A stretch of DNA of 9,691 nucleotides, taken from the NCBI GenBank assembly GCA_947302185.1, contig CAMYVI010000086.1, positions 1-9,691 on the forward strand, in the 5' to 3' direction. Of this stretch, positions 1 to 6,178 are shown in pieces (position 1 is the stretch's first letter; every line of letters begins with the position of its first letter). Origin of the DNA: an uncultured Lachnospiraceae bacterium. GTDB taxonomy: Bacteria; Bacillota_A; Clostridia; Lachnospirales; Lachnospiraceae. The notes under the pieces were generated by a model. The model was not told the DNA's origin. It ran no database searches and saw nothing but the letters and a program-made list of their open reading frames with translations. The translations under genes and the position numbers were made by a program.

Positions 1-3000
1 CGGAAGTTTCAGAGAGCATCCGAAGACTCCTCTCGTCCAACAAAGAGCAGATCCGCCTCGCGGGACTCGATATGTTAAAGAGGAGGAGCGAACAGAGCGA
101 AAGATCCAAAAAAGATGCCTCAGATCTTCTTCTGGAAATCATCCCGGATAGCGACGGCCTCACGGACAAAGAAAAAGTTCTGTATTCAGAGATTGCAGGC
201 AGTACAGGAGCAGCCGATATCCTGAATACTGAGGGGTATGGATTATATGATCCGATGGCTGAGTATGAACCGCTTACAGACCTGATCGGAAAAGCCGGAA
301 GCGATAATAAGCCGATCGATAATACTGCGGTCATGAAGGCGCAGAAACTTCTTAAAGAGTACTTCTCGCTCAGCGAAAACGAGTTGAATAATTATTTTAA
401 CAAAATCCGGGCGTTTGTCATAGAGCACGGAAAACTTGAGTACAAAAGCGTGAACGGAGACAAGCAGCTGCTTGAGAACGGACTATATATCACCAATTAT
501 GACTACAGCGGGGAGACCTGGACTCGTTACCCGTTCCCTGAGCTCTGGGATGAGGTTTATGATACGATCATCAGAGATCCAAATATATTCTTCTGTCTGT
601 ATTACGCGATCCAGACCGGTTTTGACGAGGACACAGTCAAAGACACGGAGGCTTATAGGAAAGCAGAGAGGACTATTTTCGGTGATTCCTGGTCAGGCTA
701 TCACTATACCGATCCCAAATACACGAGCAGCTACGGGGGACACAGTATTTATCTGACGATTCTGGATATTATTTCAAGCAGGAAAAATCTGGTTCTCCCT
801 GCCGAAATCGCGCATGCTGCCGTCCTCATGGCAATCCGTCTTCCTGACGAGATTCGCTGGATGACAAAAACGCCATCACGCTATGCATCCGGCGGCAACG
901 GACAGCGGCCTGCAATTTGTTTCCTTCGCACTAATAAGTTCCGATCAGTATTGACCCGTGCATGCCATTATGAAAGCGACGATGAGTTCCGTTCTGTCTT
1001 TCCGCTGCTCTATCAGGTGGATCAGGTGTATCAGTTCGACGCGCATGAGCCTACTGTCAATTACACTTACAGTTCACGTAACATACTTTCGATGTTCTCT
1101 TACGTGAAGGCATACGAGCTGGGAATCATCACGAAGGATTTTCTCTATAAGGCTGTGTTCGAGAAGATTGGTCTCAGGTTCGCGGTGGGTGAACTCGGAG
1201 ATCTCTTCCGGCCGAATATCTCGATTTCTACATTCATGACCCTCCGGGAGTATGCTCCGGTGGACACGGAAAAGCGAACGGTTGATAAAGAGTGCCGCTT
1301 CTATCAGATCTGTTCGGAAGTATACGATAAACTTGTTAATCTGATCCTGGATGTGGAACTTGTGCGCGGTGACACGCCGACAGTGTTTTCACCGGCTGTC
1401 TCCCGCATAGCAAGGATAGAAAGCATTCCCAGACTTATGCAGATTCTGCTTGCACTGGGGAAAGATCCTTTAGACAGGAATACTTATTATTCATATACAA
1501 GCGGAAACGGTAAGAAAGAGTGCCTGAGTCATCTGTTGAAGGTCTGTTACCCGCTTTCTGAAGAGAATGCTGACGATCTTGCGAAAGCTGTTAAAATGAA
1601 CAAAATTTCAAAAGAGCGTCTCATCGAAGTGGCTATGTACGCGCCTCAGTGGCTCGACCTGGCAGAAGAGGTCCTTGGCATGGAAGGATTCAAGAGCGGC
1701 TGCTATTATTTTATGGCTCACATGAATGAAAGGTTCGATGATCGAAAAAAGGCTGTGATAGCAAGATATACGCCTCTTTCAACTGAAGAGCTGAATAACG
1801 GATGCTTTGACACGAACTGGTTCTTCGAGGTCTATGAGAAACTCGGTGAGAAGAATTTTGCGCTGCTATACAAGGCTGCCAAGTACATTGCAGACGGCAG
1901 TAAGCATACGCGGGCGAGAAAATTTGCGGATGCGGCTACCGGAAAGGTCGACCGGGACGAGCTTGAAGAAATCATATGCGCCAAACGGAACAAGGACCTT
2001 CTGATGAGTTATGGCCTGATTCCCATGAAAGACAGGCAGGATGCACTTCACAGATATGAGTTTCTGCAAAGATTCCTCAGAGAGAGTAAGCAATTCGGCG
2101 CACAGCGCAGGCAGAGTGAGGCTGCGTGTGTAAAATATGCACTGAAAAATATGGCCACAACTGCAGGATATACCGATGACCTGAGGCTTGTTCTTGCGTT
2201 GGAAACAGAGCTTGTAGCACTGAATCGGAAATATTTCGACGGAGTGGAGATCGGAGATTATACAGTGCAAATCCTGGTAGACGAGGATGGAAAGGCTGAA
2301 CTTTTTGTTTACAGGGGAACCGGAGGAAAAGCTCTTAAGACTGTTCCTGCAACGCTGAAAAAAGATGAGACCTTTGGAGAAATAAAGGAATTTGCCTCCA
2401 AAATAAAGAACCAGTACTCGCGATGCACAGCTATGTTCGAGCACGCTATGGAGGAAGAGGAAACATACAGTTACGGAGAACTTATCGAGCTGTGCCGGAA
2501 CCCGGTAACGGCAGGGATACTGAGAAGACTGGTATTCGTCAGTGAAGCGGCTGCCGAAAATCCCGATTTAATGCCGGCTGAACCATCTGAGCATAAGGAT
2601 GCCCCCCGCGTGATCGGTACACTGGAACAGCTCATGGCACAAGATCCCGCTCCGGATCCGGCAATAATGCTGTATGTAGCACATCCTGTCACACTTTATA
2701 AACTCGGCGAACTCACACGATTCCAGAGATTTTTCTTCAGAAAACTTACGGAAGCGGGTACGAAACAGCCCTTTAAGCAGGTCTTCAGAGAGTTTTATCC
2801 TAAACTGGAGGAGGAGAAGGACGCATCGGATTCGAGGCTTTTTGCGGGCTATCAGATCCAGCCTAAGAAGACCGTTGCAGCCCTTAGCGGCCGCGGCTGG
2901 ATAGCGGATTACGATGAAGGACTGCAGAAAATCTTTTTCGGACAGGACATTGCGGCTGCCATCTATGCTCTTGCGGACTGGTTCTCGCCGGCAGATACGG

Positions 3001-3485
3001 AGAGTCCTACGCTGGAATTTGTCTCATTTTATGACAGAAAGACCGGAAAACAGAAAAAAATCTCGGAGATTCCGGATATACTGTATTCGGAAGTCATGCG
3101 TGATGTCGATCTTGCGGTCAGTATAGCACATGTCGGGGGCGTGGATCCTGAGACCAGCCATTCTACAATAGAAATGCGCAGGGCTATATTCGGATTTAAC
3201 ATCGAATTGTTCGGGTTAAATAATGTGACCTTTAAGGATTCTCACGCTTTTATAAAAGGAACATATGACAACTATAACATTCAGTTGGGGAGCGGTGTGA
3301 TACATAAGGAGAGCGGCGGCATGATCAATATTGTGCCGGTGCATTCACAGCAGCGCGGCAAACTCTTCCTCCCCTTTATCGATGATGACCCGAAGACGGC
3401 GGAAATTCTCTCGAAGATTTTGCTTCTCGCTGAGTATCAGAAGATTAAAGACCCATATATACTGCGGCAGATAACAGCACGTTAA
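1..3485 (+). CDS. DUF4132-family large protein (MolR/YehI-like), 5' end outside the window
   Basis: The molecular function is unknown. The frame is open from base 3 to the TAA at 3483-3485, giving 1160 visible residues. An ATG at 72 exists, but no Shine-Dalgarno sequence precedes it, and the codons before it encode a helix-rich stretch that continues smoothly, so the gene starts upstream of the window. The N-terminal and middle parts look like all-alpha, HEAT-like repeat protein. A DUF4132-type block covers about 2200-2530 (its VPATLKKDE segment is at about 2340-2370). After it come GRGW at 2889, an IYALADWFSP segment near 2960, SEVMRDVDLAVS at about 3087-3122, HSTIEMRRAI near 3160-3190, and LGSG at 3285-3296. 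The last part resembles the conserved C-terminal region (DUF7737-type) of these proteins, ending in an IL-K-LLLAE--KI-DP pattern. No signal peptide, membrane segment or familiar catalytic motif is visible. It is probably cytoplasmic. It ends 30 bases before the dehydrogenase gene. Family assignment is from memory of conserved motifs. Confidence 0.8.
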   Translation, partial: EVSESIRRLLSSNKEQIRLAGLDMLKRRSEQSERSKKDASDLLLEIIPDSDGLTDKEKVLYSEIAGSTGAADILNTEGYGLYDPMAEYEPLTDLIGKAGSDNKPIDNTAVMKAQKLLKEYFSLSENELNNYFNKIRAFVIEHGKLEYKSVNGDKQLLENGLYITNYDYSGETWTRYPFPELWDEVYDTIIRDPNIFFCLYYAIQTGFDEDTVKDTEAYRKAERTIFGDSWSGYHYTDPKYTSSYGGHSIYLTILDIISSRKNLVLPAEIAHAAVLMAIRLPDEIRWMTKTPSRYASGGNGQRPAICFLRTNKFRSVLTRACHYESDDEFRSVFPLLYQVDQVYQFDAHEPTVNYTYSSRNILSMFSYVKAYELGIITKDFLYKAVFEKIGLRFAVGELGDLFRPNISISTFMTLREYAPVDTEKRTVDKECRFYQICSEVYDKLVNLILDVELVRGDTPTVFSPAVSRIARIESIPRLMQILLALGKDPLDRNTYYSYTSGNGKKECLSHLLKVCYPLSEENADDLAKAVKMNKISKERLIEVAMYAPQWLDLAEEVLGMEGFKSGCYYFMAHMNERFDDRKKAVIARYTPLSTEELNNGCFDTNWFFEVYEKLGEKNFALLYKAAKYIADGSKHTRARKFADAATGKVDRDELEEIICAKRNKDLLMSYGLIPMKDRQDALHRYEFLQRFLRESKQFGAQRRQSEAACVKYALKNMATTAGYTDDLRLVLALETELVALNRKYFDGVEIGDYTVQILVDEDGKAELFVYRGTGGKALKTVPATLKKDETFGEIKEFASKIKNQYSRCTAMFEHAMEEEETYSYGELIELCRNPVTAGILRRLVFVSEAAAENPDLMPAEPSEHKDAPRVIGTLEQLMAQDPAPDPAIMLYVAHPVTLYKLGELTRFQRFFFRKLTEAGTKQPFKQVFREFYPKLEEEKDASDSRLFAGYQIQPKKTVAALSGRGWIADYDEGLQKIFFGQDIAAAIYALADWFSPADTESPTLEFVSFYDRKTGKQKKISEIPDILYSEVMRDVDLAVSIAHVGGVDPETSHSTIEMRRAIFGFNIELFGLNNVTFKDSHAFIKGTYDNYNIQLGSGVIHKESGGMINIVPVHSQQRGKLFLPFIDDDPKTAEILSKILLLAEYQKIKDPYILRQITAR

Positions 3486-3497
3486 TATGAAAAAAAG

Positions 3498-3509
3498 AAG
3501 GAGGAGGAG
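3498..3509 (+). promoter_or_regulatory. Extended purine-rich ribosome binding site of the dehydrogenase gene
   Basis: AAGGAGGAGGAG holds overlapping copies of the GGAGG core and ends 6 bases before the ATG at 3516. It fixes the start of the dehydrogenase and predicts strong translation initiation. No promoter-like or terminator-like sequence fits in the 30-base gap after the upstream stop codon, which supports read-through transcription from the DUF4132-type gene. Confidence 0.75.
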
Positions 3510-3515
3510 AAAATT

Positions 3516-4472
3516 ATGAGAAAAGTGTTGGTAACAATCCCTGCAAACGAATACCACAAGGATCGGATAAATAAGGCAGCGGCCGGATGCAGCGTAGAAT
3601 ATGTGCCTGCCGGTCAGGTCACGGAACAACAGATTCGGGAAGCAAATTTCATCATCGGTAATGCTCCTGCGCACATGATAAAATCTTCCGAAAATCTCGA
3701 AGTGCTTCAAATCGAGTGGGCAGGCGCCGATGCTTATCTTGTTCCCGGAGTTCTGAGCAACCAAACGGTCCTGTGTATTGCGACGGGCGCATACAGCCGC
3801 TCGGTTTCCGAACATGCCGTCGCGCTCACGATGATGCTGATGAAAAAACTGTACCTGTATCGGGACGCTCAAAGTGTATCTTGCTGGACAGATTACGGGA
3901 CTGTCACGTCGCCTGTCGGTGAGACGGTCCTCGTAGTAGGTCTCGGTGACATAGGAACGCGGTATGCAGAGATCATGAAAGCCATGGGGGCATATATCAT
4001 CGGTGTGAAGAGACGTCCGGGAATATGTCCTTCATGTGTTGACGAGCTGGTCCTCACGGATGCAATCGATGAGGTGATTCCGAGAGCGGATATTATTTTC
4101 TCTATTCTCCCGGGAACGAAGCAGACGGTGAATTTCTATACAAAAGAGCGTTTTGAGATGATGAAGAACAGCGCTCTGTTCATCAACTGCGGTCGGGGAA
4201 ATGTAGTAAAGAGCGATGTTCTTTTGCAGGCTTTGAATCAAGGTGAAATTGCAGCTGCGGCTGTCGATGTATTTGAGCAGGAACCTCTTCCTGCCGATTC
4301 ACCGCTCTGGAAACAGAAAAATCTGGTGCTTACGCCGCATGTGGCAGGGGGAAATCATCTGTCTTACACCCTGGATTGTATCGTGGATATCGCCTGCGAG
4401 AATCTGGAACACTGGATAAACGGTGAAGAGTACAGAAATGTGATTGATTTCGAAACCGGATATATTCGATGA
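3516..4472 (+). CDS. D-isomer specific 2-hydroxyacid dehydrogenase, probably NADP(H)-preferring
   Basis: This cytoplasmic oxidoreductase of 318 residues would interconvert a 2-oxo acid and a D-2-hydroxy acid using NAD(P)H. The length is normal for the family. The N-terminal substrate-binding part (about 1-100) leads through the GAYSRSVSEHA crossover helix (91-101) into a Rossmann domain with GLGDIG at 142-147. The basic run K165-R166-R167 sits after the second Rossmann strand, where NAD-specific members have an acidic residue, which suggests NADP(H). The catalytic set is complete: R227 in NCGRGNVV, E256 in FEQEPLP and H275 in TPHVAGG. The start is fixed by the strong ribosome binding site just upstream. 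The substrate cannot be read from the sequence; glyoxylate/hydroxypyruvate reductase-like or branched 2-oxo acid reductase roles are possible. It follows the DUF4132-type gene closely and is separated by 216 bases from the sugar transport operon, so it is probably not part of that operon. Confidence 0.9.
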   Translation: MRKVLVTIPANEYHKDRINKAAAGCSVEYVPAGQVTEQQIREANFIIGNAPAHMIKSSENLEVLQIEWAGADAYLVPGVLSNQTVLCIATGAYSRSVSEHAVALTMMLMKKLYLYRDAQSVSCWTDYGTVTSPVGETVLVVGLGDIGTRYAEIMKAMGAYIIGVKRRPGICPSCVDELVLTDAIDEVIPRADIIFSILPGTKQTVNFYTKERFEMMKNSALFINCGRGNVVKSDVLLQALNQGEIAAAAVDVFEQEPLPADSPLWKQKNLVLTPHVAGGNHLSYTLDCIVDIACENLEHWINGEEYRNVIDFETGYIR

Positions 4473-4544
4473 CAGGATAACAGCTTTCCTGCACTATAGC
4501 TCTTTTGGAGCGCCGCCTGATAATACCGGAGTTTTTCTTTAGTT

Positions 4545-4579
4545 TTCAAACTGAATTTGCGGACAGGAACAGTTTTGAA
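4545..4579 (+). repeat. Imperfect inverted repeat upstream of the malE-like promoter
   Basis: The arms are TTCAAACTG (4545-4553) and CAGTTTTGAA (4570-4579). They are complementary over 9 bases with one extra T in the right arm, separated by 16 bases. The right arm ends 4 bases before the -35 box. The position fits a regulator binding site better than a terminator, because no T-run follows. No regulator gene is present in the window to match it to. Confidence 0.35.
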
Positions 4580-4583
4580 GTTA

Positions 4584-4612
4584 TTGACAAATTGAAGATC
4601 GGATAATATTCT
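4584..4612 (+). promoter_or_regulatory. Sigma-A type promoter of the sugar transport operon
   Basis: The -35 box TTGACA (4584-4589) matches consensus fully. At a 17-base spacing lies TATTCT (4607-4612), which matches TATAAT at 4 of 6 positions. A better-looking TAATAT (4604-4609) is only 14 bases from the -35 box, which is too short for normal sigma-A use. Transcription would start near 4619, leaving an untranslated leader of about 70 bases before the binding-protein gene. Confidence 0.6.
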
Positions 4613-4626
4613 TATTTTGTGCAGTT

Positions 4627-4642
4627 ACTACAAATGTATAGT
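4627..4642. promoter_or_regulatory. Candidate operator: 16-base imperfect palindrome in the leader
   Basis: ACTACAAATGTATAGT equals its own reverse complement at 12 of 16 positions, with ACTA/TAGT outer arms. It starts about 8 bases after the predicted transcription start, a classic place for a repressor. It lacks the central CG usual for LacI/CcpA-family operators, so the binding family is unclear and the assignment is weak. Confidence 0.3.
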
Positions 4643-4688
4643 TGACTGTTCATTCATGGAATCTGAATTTAAGGGAGGTAAAAAATCA

Positions 4689-5996
4689 ATGAAAAAGAAA
4701 TTGATTGCAGCGCTTGTGTGCGCTGCAATGGCGACCGGACTTTTAGCAGGATGCGGAGGAAATAAGACTGGCTCATCTGCGGCTTCAGGCGGAGCGGGAA
4801 CCGCAGATGCGACCGCAGACGGCGGAACGGACACTGCTGATGTAGATTACGGAACCGGAGAGATTAAGGTTTGGGTCGCGGACAATATCGTGGATTTCAC
4901 GAGTGACACAATTGCGGCTTTTCAGGAAGCGAATCCGCAGTATGCCGGTTATAAAATAACCGTGGAGGCTGTCGGTGAAGGCGATGCGGCAAGCAATATG
5001 ATTACTGACGTTGAGGCGGGTGCCGATATTTTCGGTTTTGCACAGGATCAGACTGCAAGGCTTGTTACTGCAGGTGCACTTGAGGAGGTTGCTCCGGAGA
5101 ATGTAGACGCATTAATGAAAGATAATGATTTAGGTGCTGCTTCGGCGGCGATGGTCGGCGACAAGTTCTATGCATACCCTCTGACATCAGATAACGGTTA
5201 TTTCCTGTATTATGACAAGAGTGTTGTCACAGATCCGAACAGTCTCGAGAAGATCCTTGCCGACTGTGAAGCTGCAGGTAAGAACTTCTATATGGAGATC
5301 AACTCCGGCTGGTATCAGACAGCATTCTTCTTCGGCATGACTGCCGATCTGAATTATGAGACAGACGAAACAGGAAAGTTCACTTCATGCGACTGTAATT
5401 ACGCTTCTCCGGAAGGTCTTATAGCTTTAAAAGAAATTATTGAAATGTGCTCATCACCTGCCTTCCAGAACGGTTCGGCAATAGGCGAGGCGACAAACGT
5501 CGGCGCAATTGTTGACGGAACTTGGGATGCTGAGACAGCCAAACAGGTATTCGGTGACAATTATGCATGCTCGAAACTTCCTGAATTTACTGACGCTGAC
5601 GGTGATTCTCATCAAATGAGCGGTTTCGGCGGCTTTAAGCTTCTCGGTGTCAAGCCGCAGTCTGATGAGAAAAAGCTGGCTGTCTGCGATGCGATCGCTG
5701 CATATCTTTCCAGCGGGGAAGTACAGCTCGCCCGTTATGAGGCGGTCGGCTGGGGTCCGTCCAATCTGGAAGCACAGAAGTCAGATGCAGTTCAGGCCGA
5801 TGAGGCGCTTTCAGCTCTGGCAGAGCAGCTCGTATTCTCGTTCCCGCAGGGTCAGTATCCGAGCGACTACTGGACACTGGCGACATCTCTCGGCGACTCC
5901 ATTATTTCGGGGGAATTAACGACAGCATCATCTGATGACGAACTGATGTCGACGCTTCAGAAATTCCAGGATACATGCAAATCTTATGTTGAATAA
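4689..5996 (+). CDS. malE: Maltose/maltodextrin-type ABC transporter substrate-binding lipoprotein
   Basis: This extracellular, membrane-anchored lipoprotein of 435 residues captures oligosaccharides and delivers them to the downstream permeases. The start at 4689 is set by GGGAGGT (4673-4679) 9 bases upstream. An in-frame TTG at 4617 would add 24 residues before the signal peptide and lacks support. The signal peptide has a KKK n-region, a hydrophobic core and lipobox LAGC with lipidated C22. A low-complexity Gly/Ala/Ser/Thr/Asp linker (about 23-55) precedes the binding fold. CUT1/MalE-like landmarks are KVWVAD (60-65), an ADIFGFAQDQ segment (112-121), AYPLTSDNGYFLYYDK (162-177), VDGTWD (276-281) and FGGFKLLG (313-320). 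Aromatic residues W62, Y163, Y174, W208, W279, W355 and W395 are plausible sugar-stacking positions. The adjacent GH13 enzyme points to alpha-glucans, but the exact ligand is inferred, not shown. Confidence 0.87.
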   Translation: MKKKLIAALVCAAMATGLLAGCGGNKTGSSAASGGAGTADATADGGTDTADVDYGTGEIKVWVADNIVDFTSDTIAAFQEANPQYAGYKITVEAVGEGDAASNMITDVEAGADIFGFAQDQTARLVTAGALEEVAPENVDALMKDNDLGAASAAMVGDKFYAYPLTSDNGYFLYYDKSVVTDPNSLEKILADCEAAGKNFYMEINSGWYQTAFFFGMTADLNYETDETGKFTSCDCNYASPEGLIALKEIIEMCSSPAFQNGSAIGEATNVGAIVDGTWDAETAKQVFGDNYACSKLPEFTDADGDSHQMSGFGGFKLLGVKPQSDEKKLAVCDAIAAYLSSGEVQLARYEAVGWGPSNLEAQKSDAVQADEALSALAEQLVFSFPQGQYPSDYWTLATSLGDSIISGELTTASSDDELMSTLQKFQDTCKSYVE

Positions 5997-6010
5997 TTTC
6001 ACATTATAGC

Positions 6011-6050
6011 AGGGCTGCCGGATCTTCTTAAGGTGTGGCAGCCTTTTGTT
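6011..6050 (+). terminator. Terminator/attenuator hairpin between the malE-like and malF-like genes
   Basis: GGCTGCC (6013-6019) pairs perfectly with GGCAGCC (6037-6043). The stem extends outward through G6012/T6044 (a wobble) and A6011/T6045. Inside, after a short imperfect step (GGA against TGT), TCTT (6023-6026) pairs with AAGG (6030-6033, one wobble) around a CTT loop. TTTTGTT (6044-6050) follows directly. It sits 14 bases after the stop codon. This is a convincing intrinsic terminator. In this operon position it probably stops part of the transcripts, favouring the binding protein over the permeases, and would also protect the upstream mRNA 3' end. Confidence 0.8.
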
Positions 6051-6071
6051 CTCAAGAAGGCTGTTAATCGG

Positions 6072-6100
6072 TTGACAGCAGACCATACAGATATTATCCG
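6072..6100 (+). promoter_or_regulatory. Possible second promoter in front of the permease genes
   Basis: TTGACA (6072-6077) is a perfect -35 box. At 17 bases lies TATCCG (6095-6100), a weak -10 box, and at 14 bases TATTAT (6092-6097), a better box at a poor distance. The site lies after the terminator hairpin and could supply transcripts for the permeases independently. A further TAATAT (6126-6131) lacks a well-spaced -35 box. This is a tentative call. Confidence 0.3.
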
Positions 6101-6178
6101 TTCAATGAATGTGAAAATCAGTCTGTAATATTTACTTTTTCAGGAAGCATTGAATAATTTCAAGGAGCAGAACGATAT

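Larger units (their letters stand above)
5989..6162 (+). repeat. 13-base direct repeat at the two ends of the malE-malF gap
   Basis: TTGAATAATTTCA occurs at 5989-6001, across the stop codon of the binding-protein gene, and again at 6150-6162, just before the permease ribosome binding site. The second copy extends to a perfect inverted repeat, TTGAA-TAAT-TTCAA (6150-6163), whose right arm touches the AAGGAG ribosome binding site. The coordinates given span both copies and the segment between them. Confidence 0.5.

Noticed and set aside
1866..2444. 192-codon open frame on the minus strand
   Set aside because: It lies wholly inside the DUF4132-type gene on the other strand, has no ribosome binding site I can see, and its product is a Cys/Ser/Leu-rich sequence typical of an antisense shadow.
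3345..3872. 175-codon minus-strand open frame across the junction of the first two genes
   Set aside because: It is antisense to two well-supported genes, including the ribosome binding site region, and its product resembles no family.
4473..4491. Small hairpin (CAGGA/TCCTG with inner AA/TT) right after the dehydrogenase stop
   Set aside because: The stem is short with a bulge, and no T-run follows, so I do not call it an intrinsic terminator.
4500..4540. Possible terminator before TTTTTCTTT at 4532-4540
   Set aside because: The only pairing found for CCGGAG upstream needs a bulge and wobble pairs (CTCTTTTGG), so the hairpin is too weak to call, although a terminator is expected somewhere in this gap.
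4642..4670. Second promoter-like TTGACT in the malE-like leader
   Set aside because: At 17 bases the -10 would be GAATTT, a poor match, and transcription would begin inside the ribosome binding site.
4617..4688. TTG start adding 24 residues to the binding protein
   Set aside because: It would place the lipoprotein signal peptide internally, has no ribosome binding site, and overlaps the predicted transcription start. ATG 4689 with GGGAGGT is clearly better.
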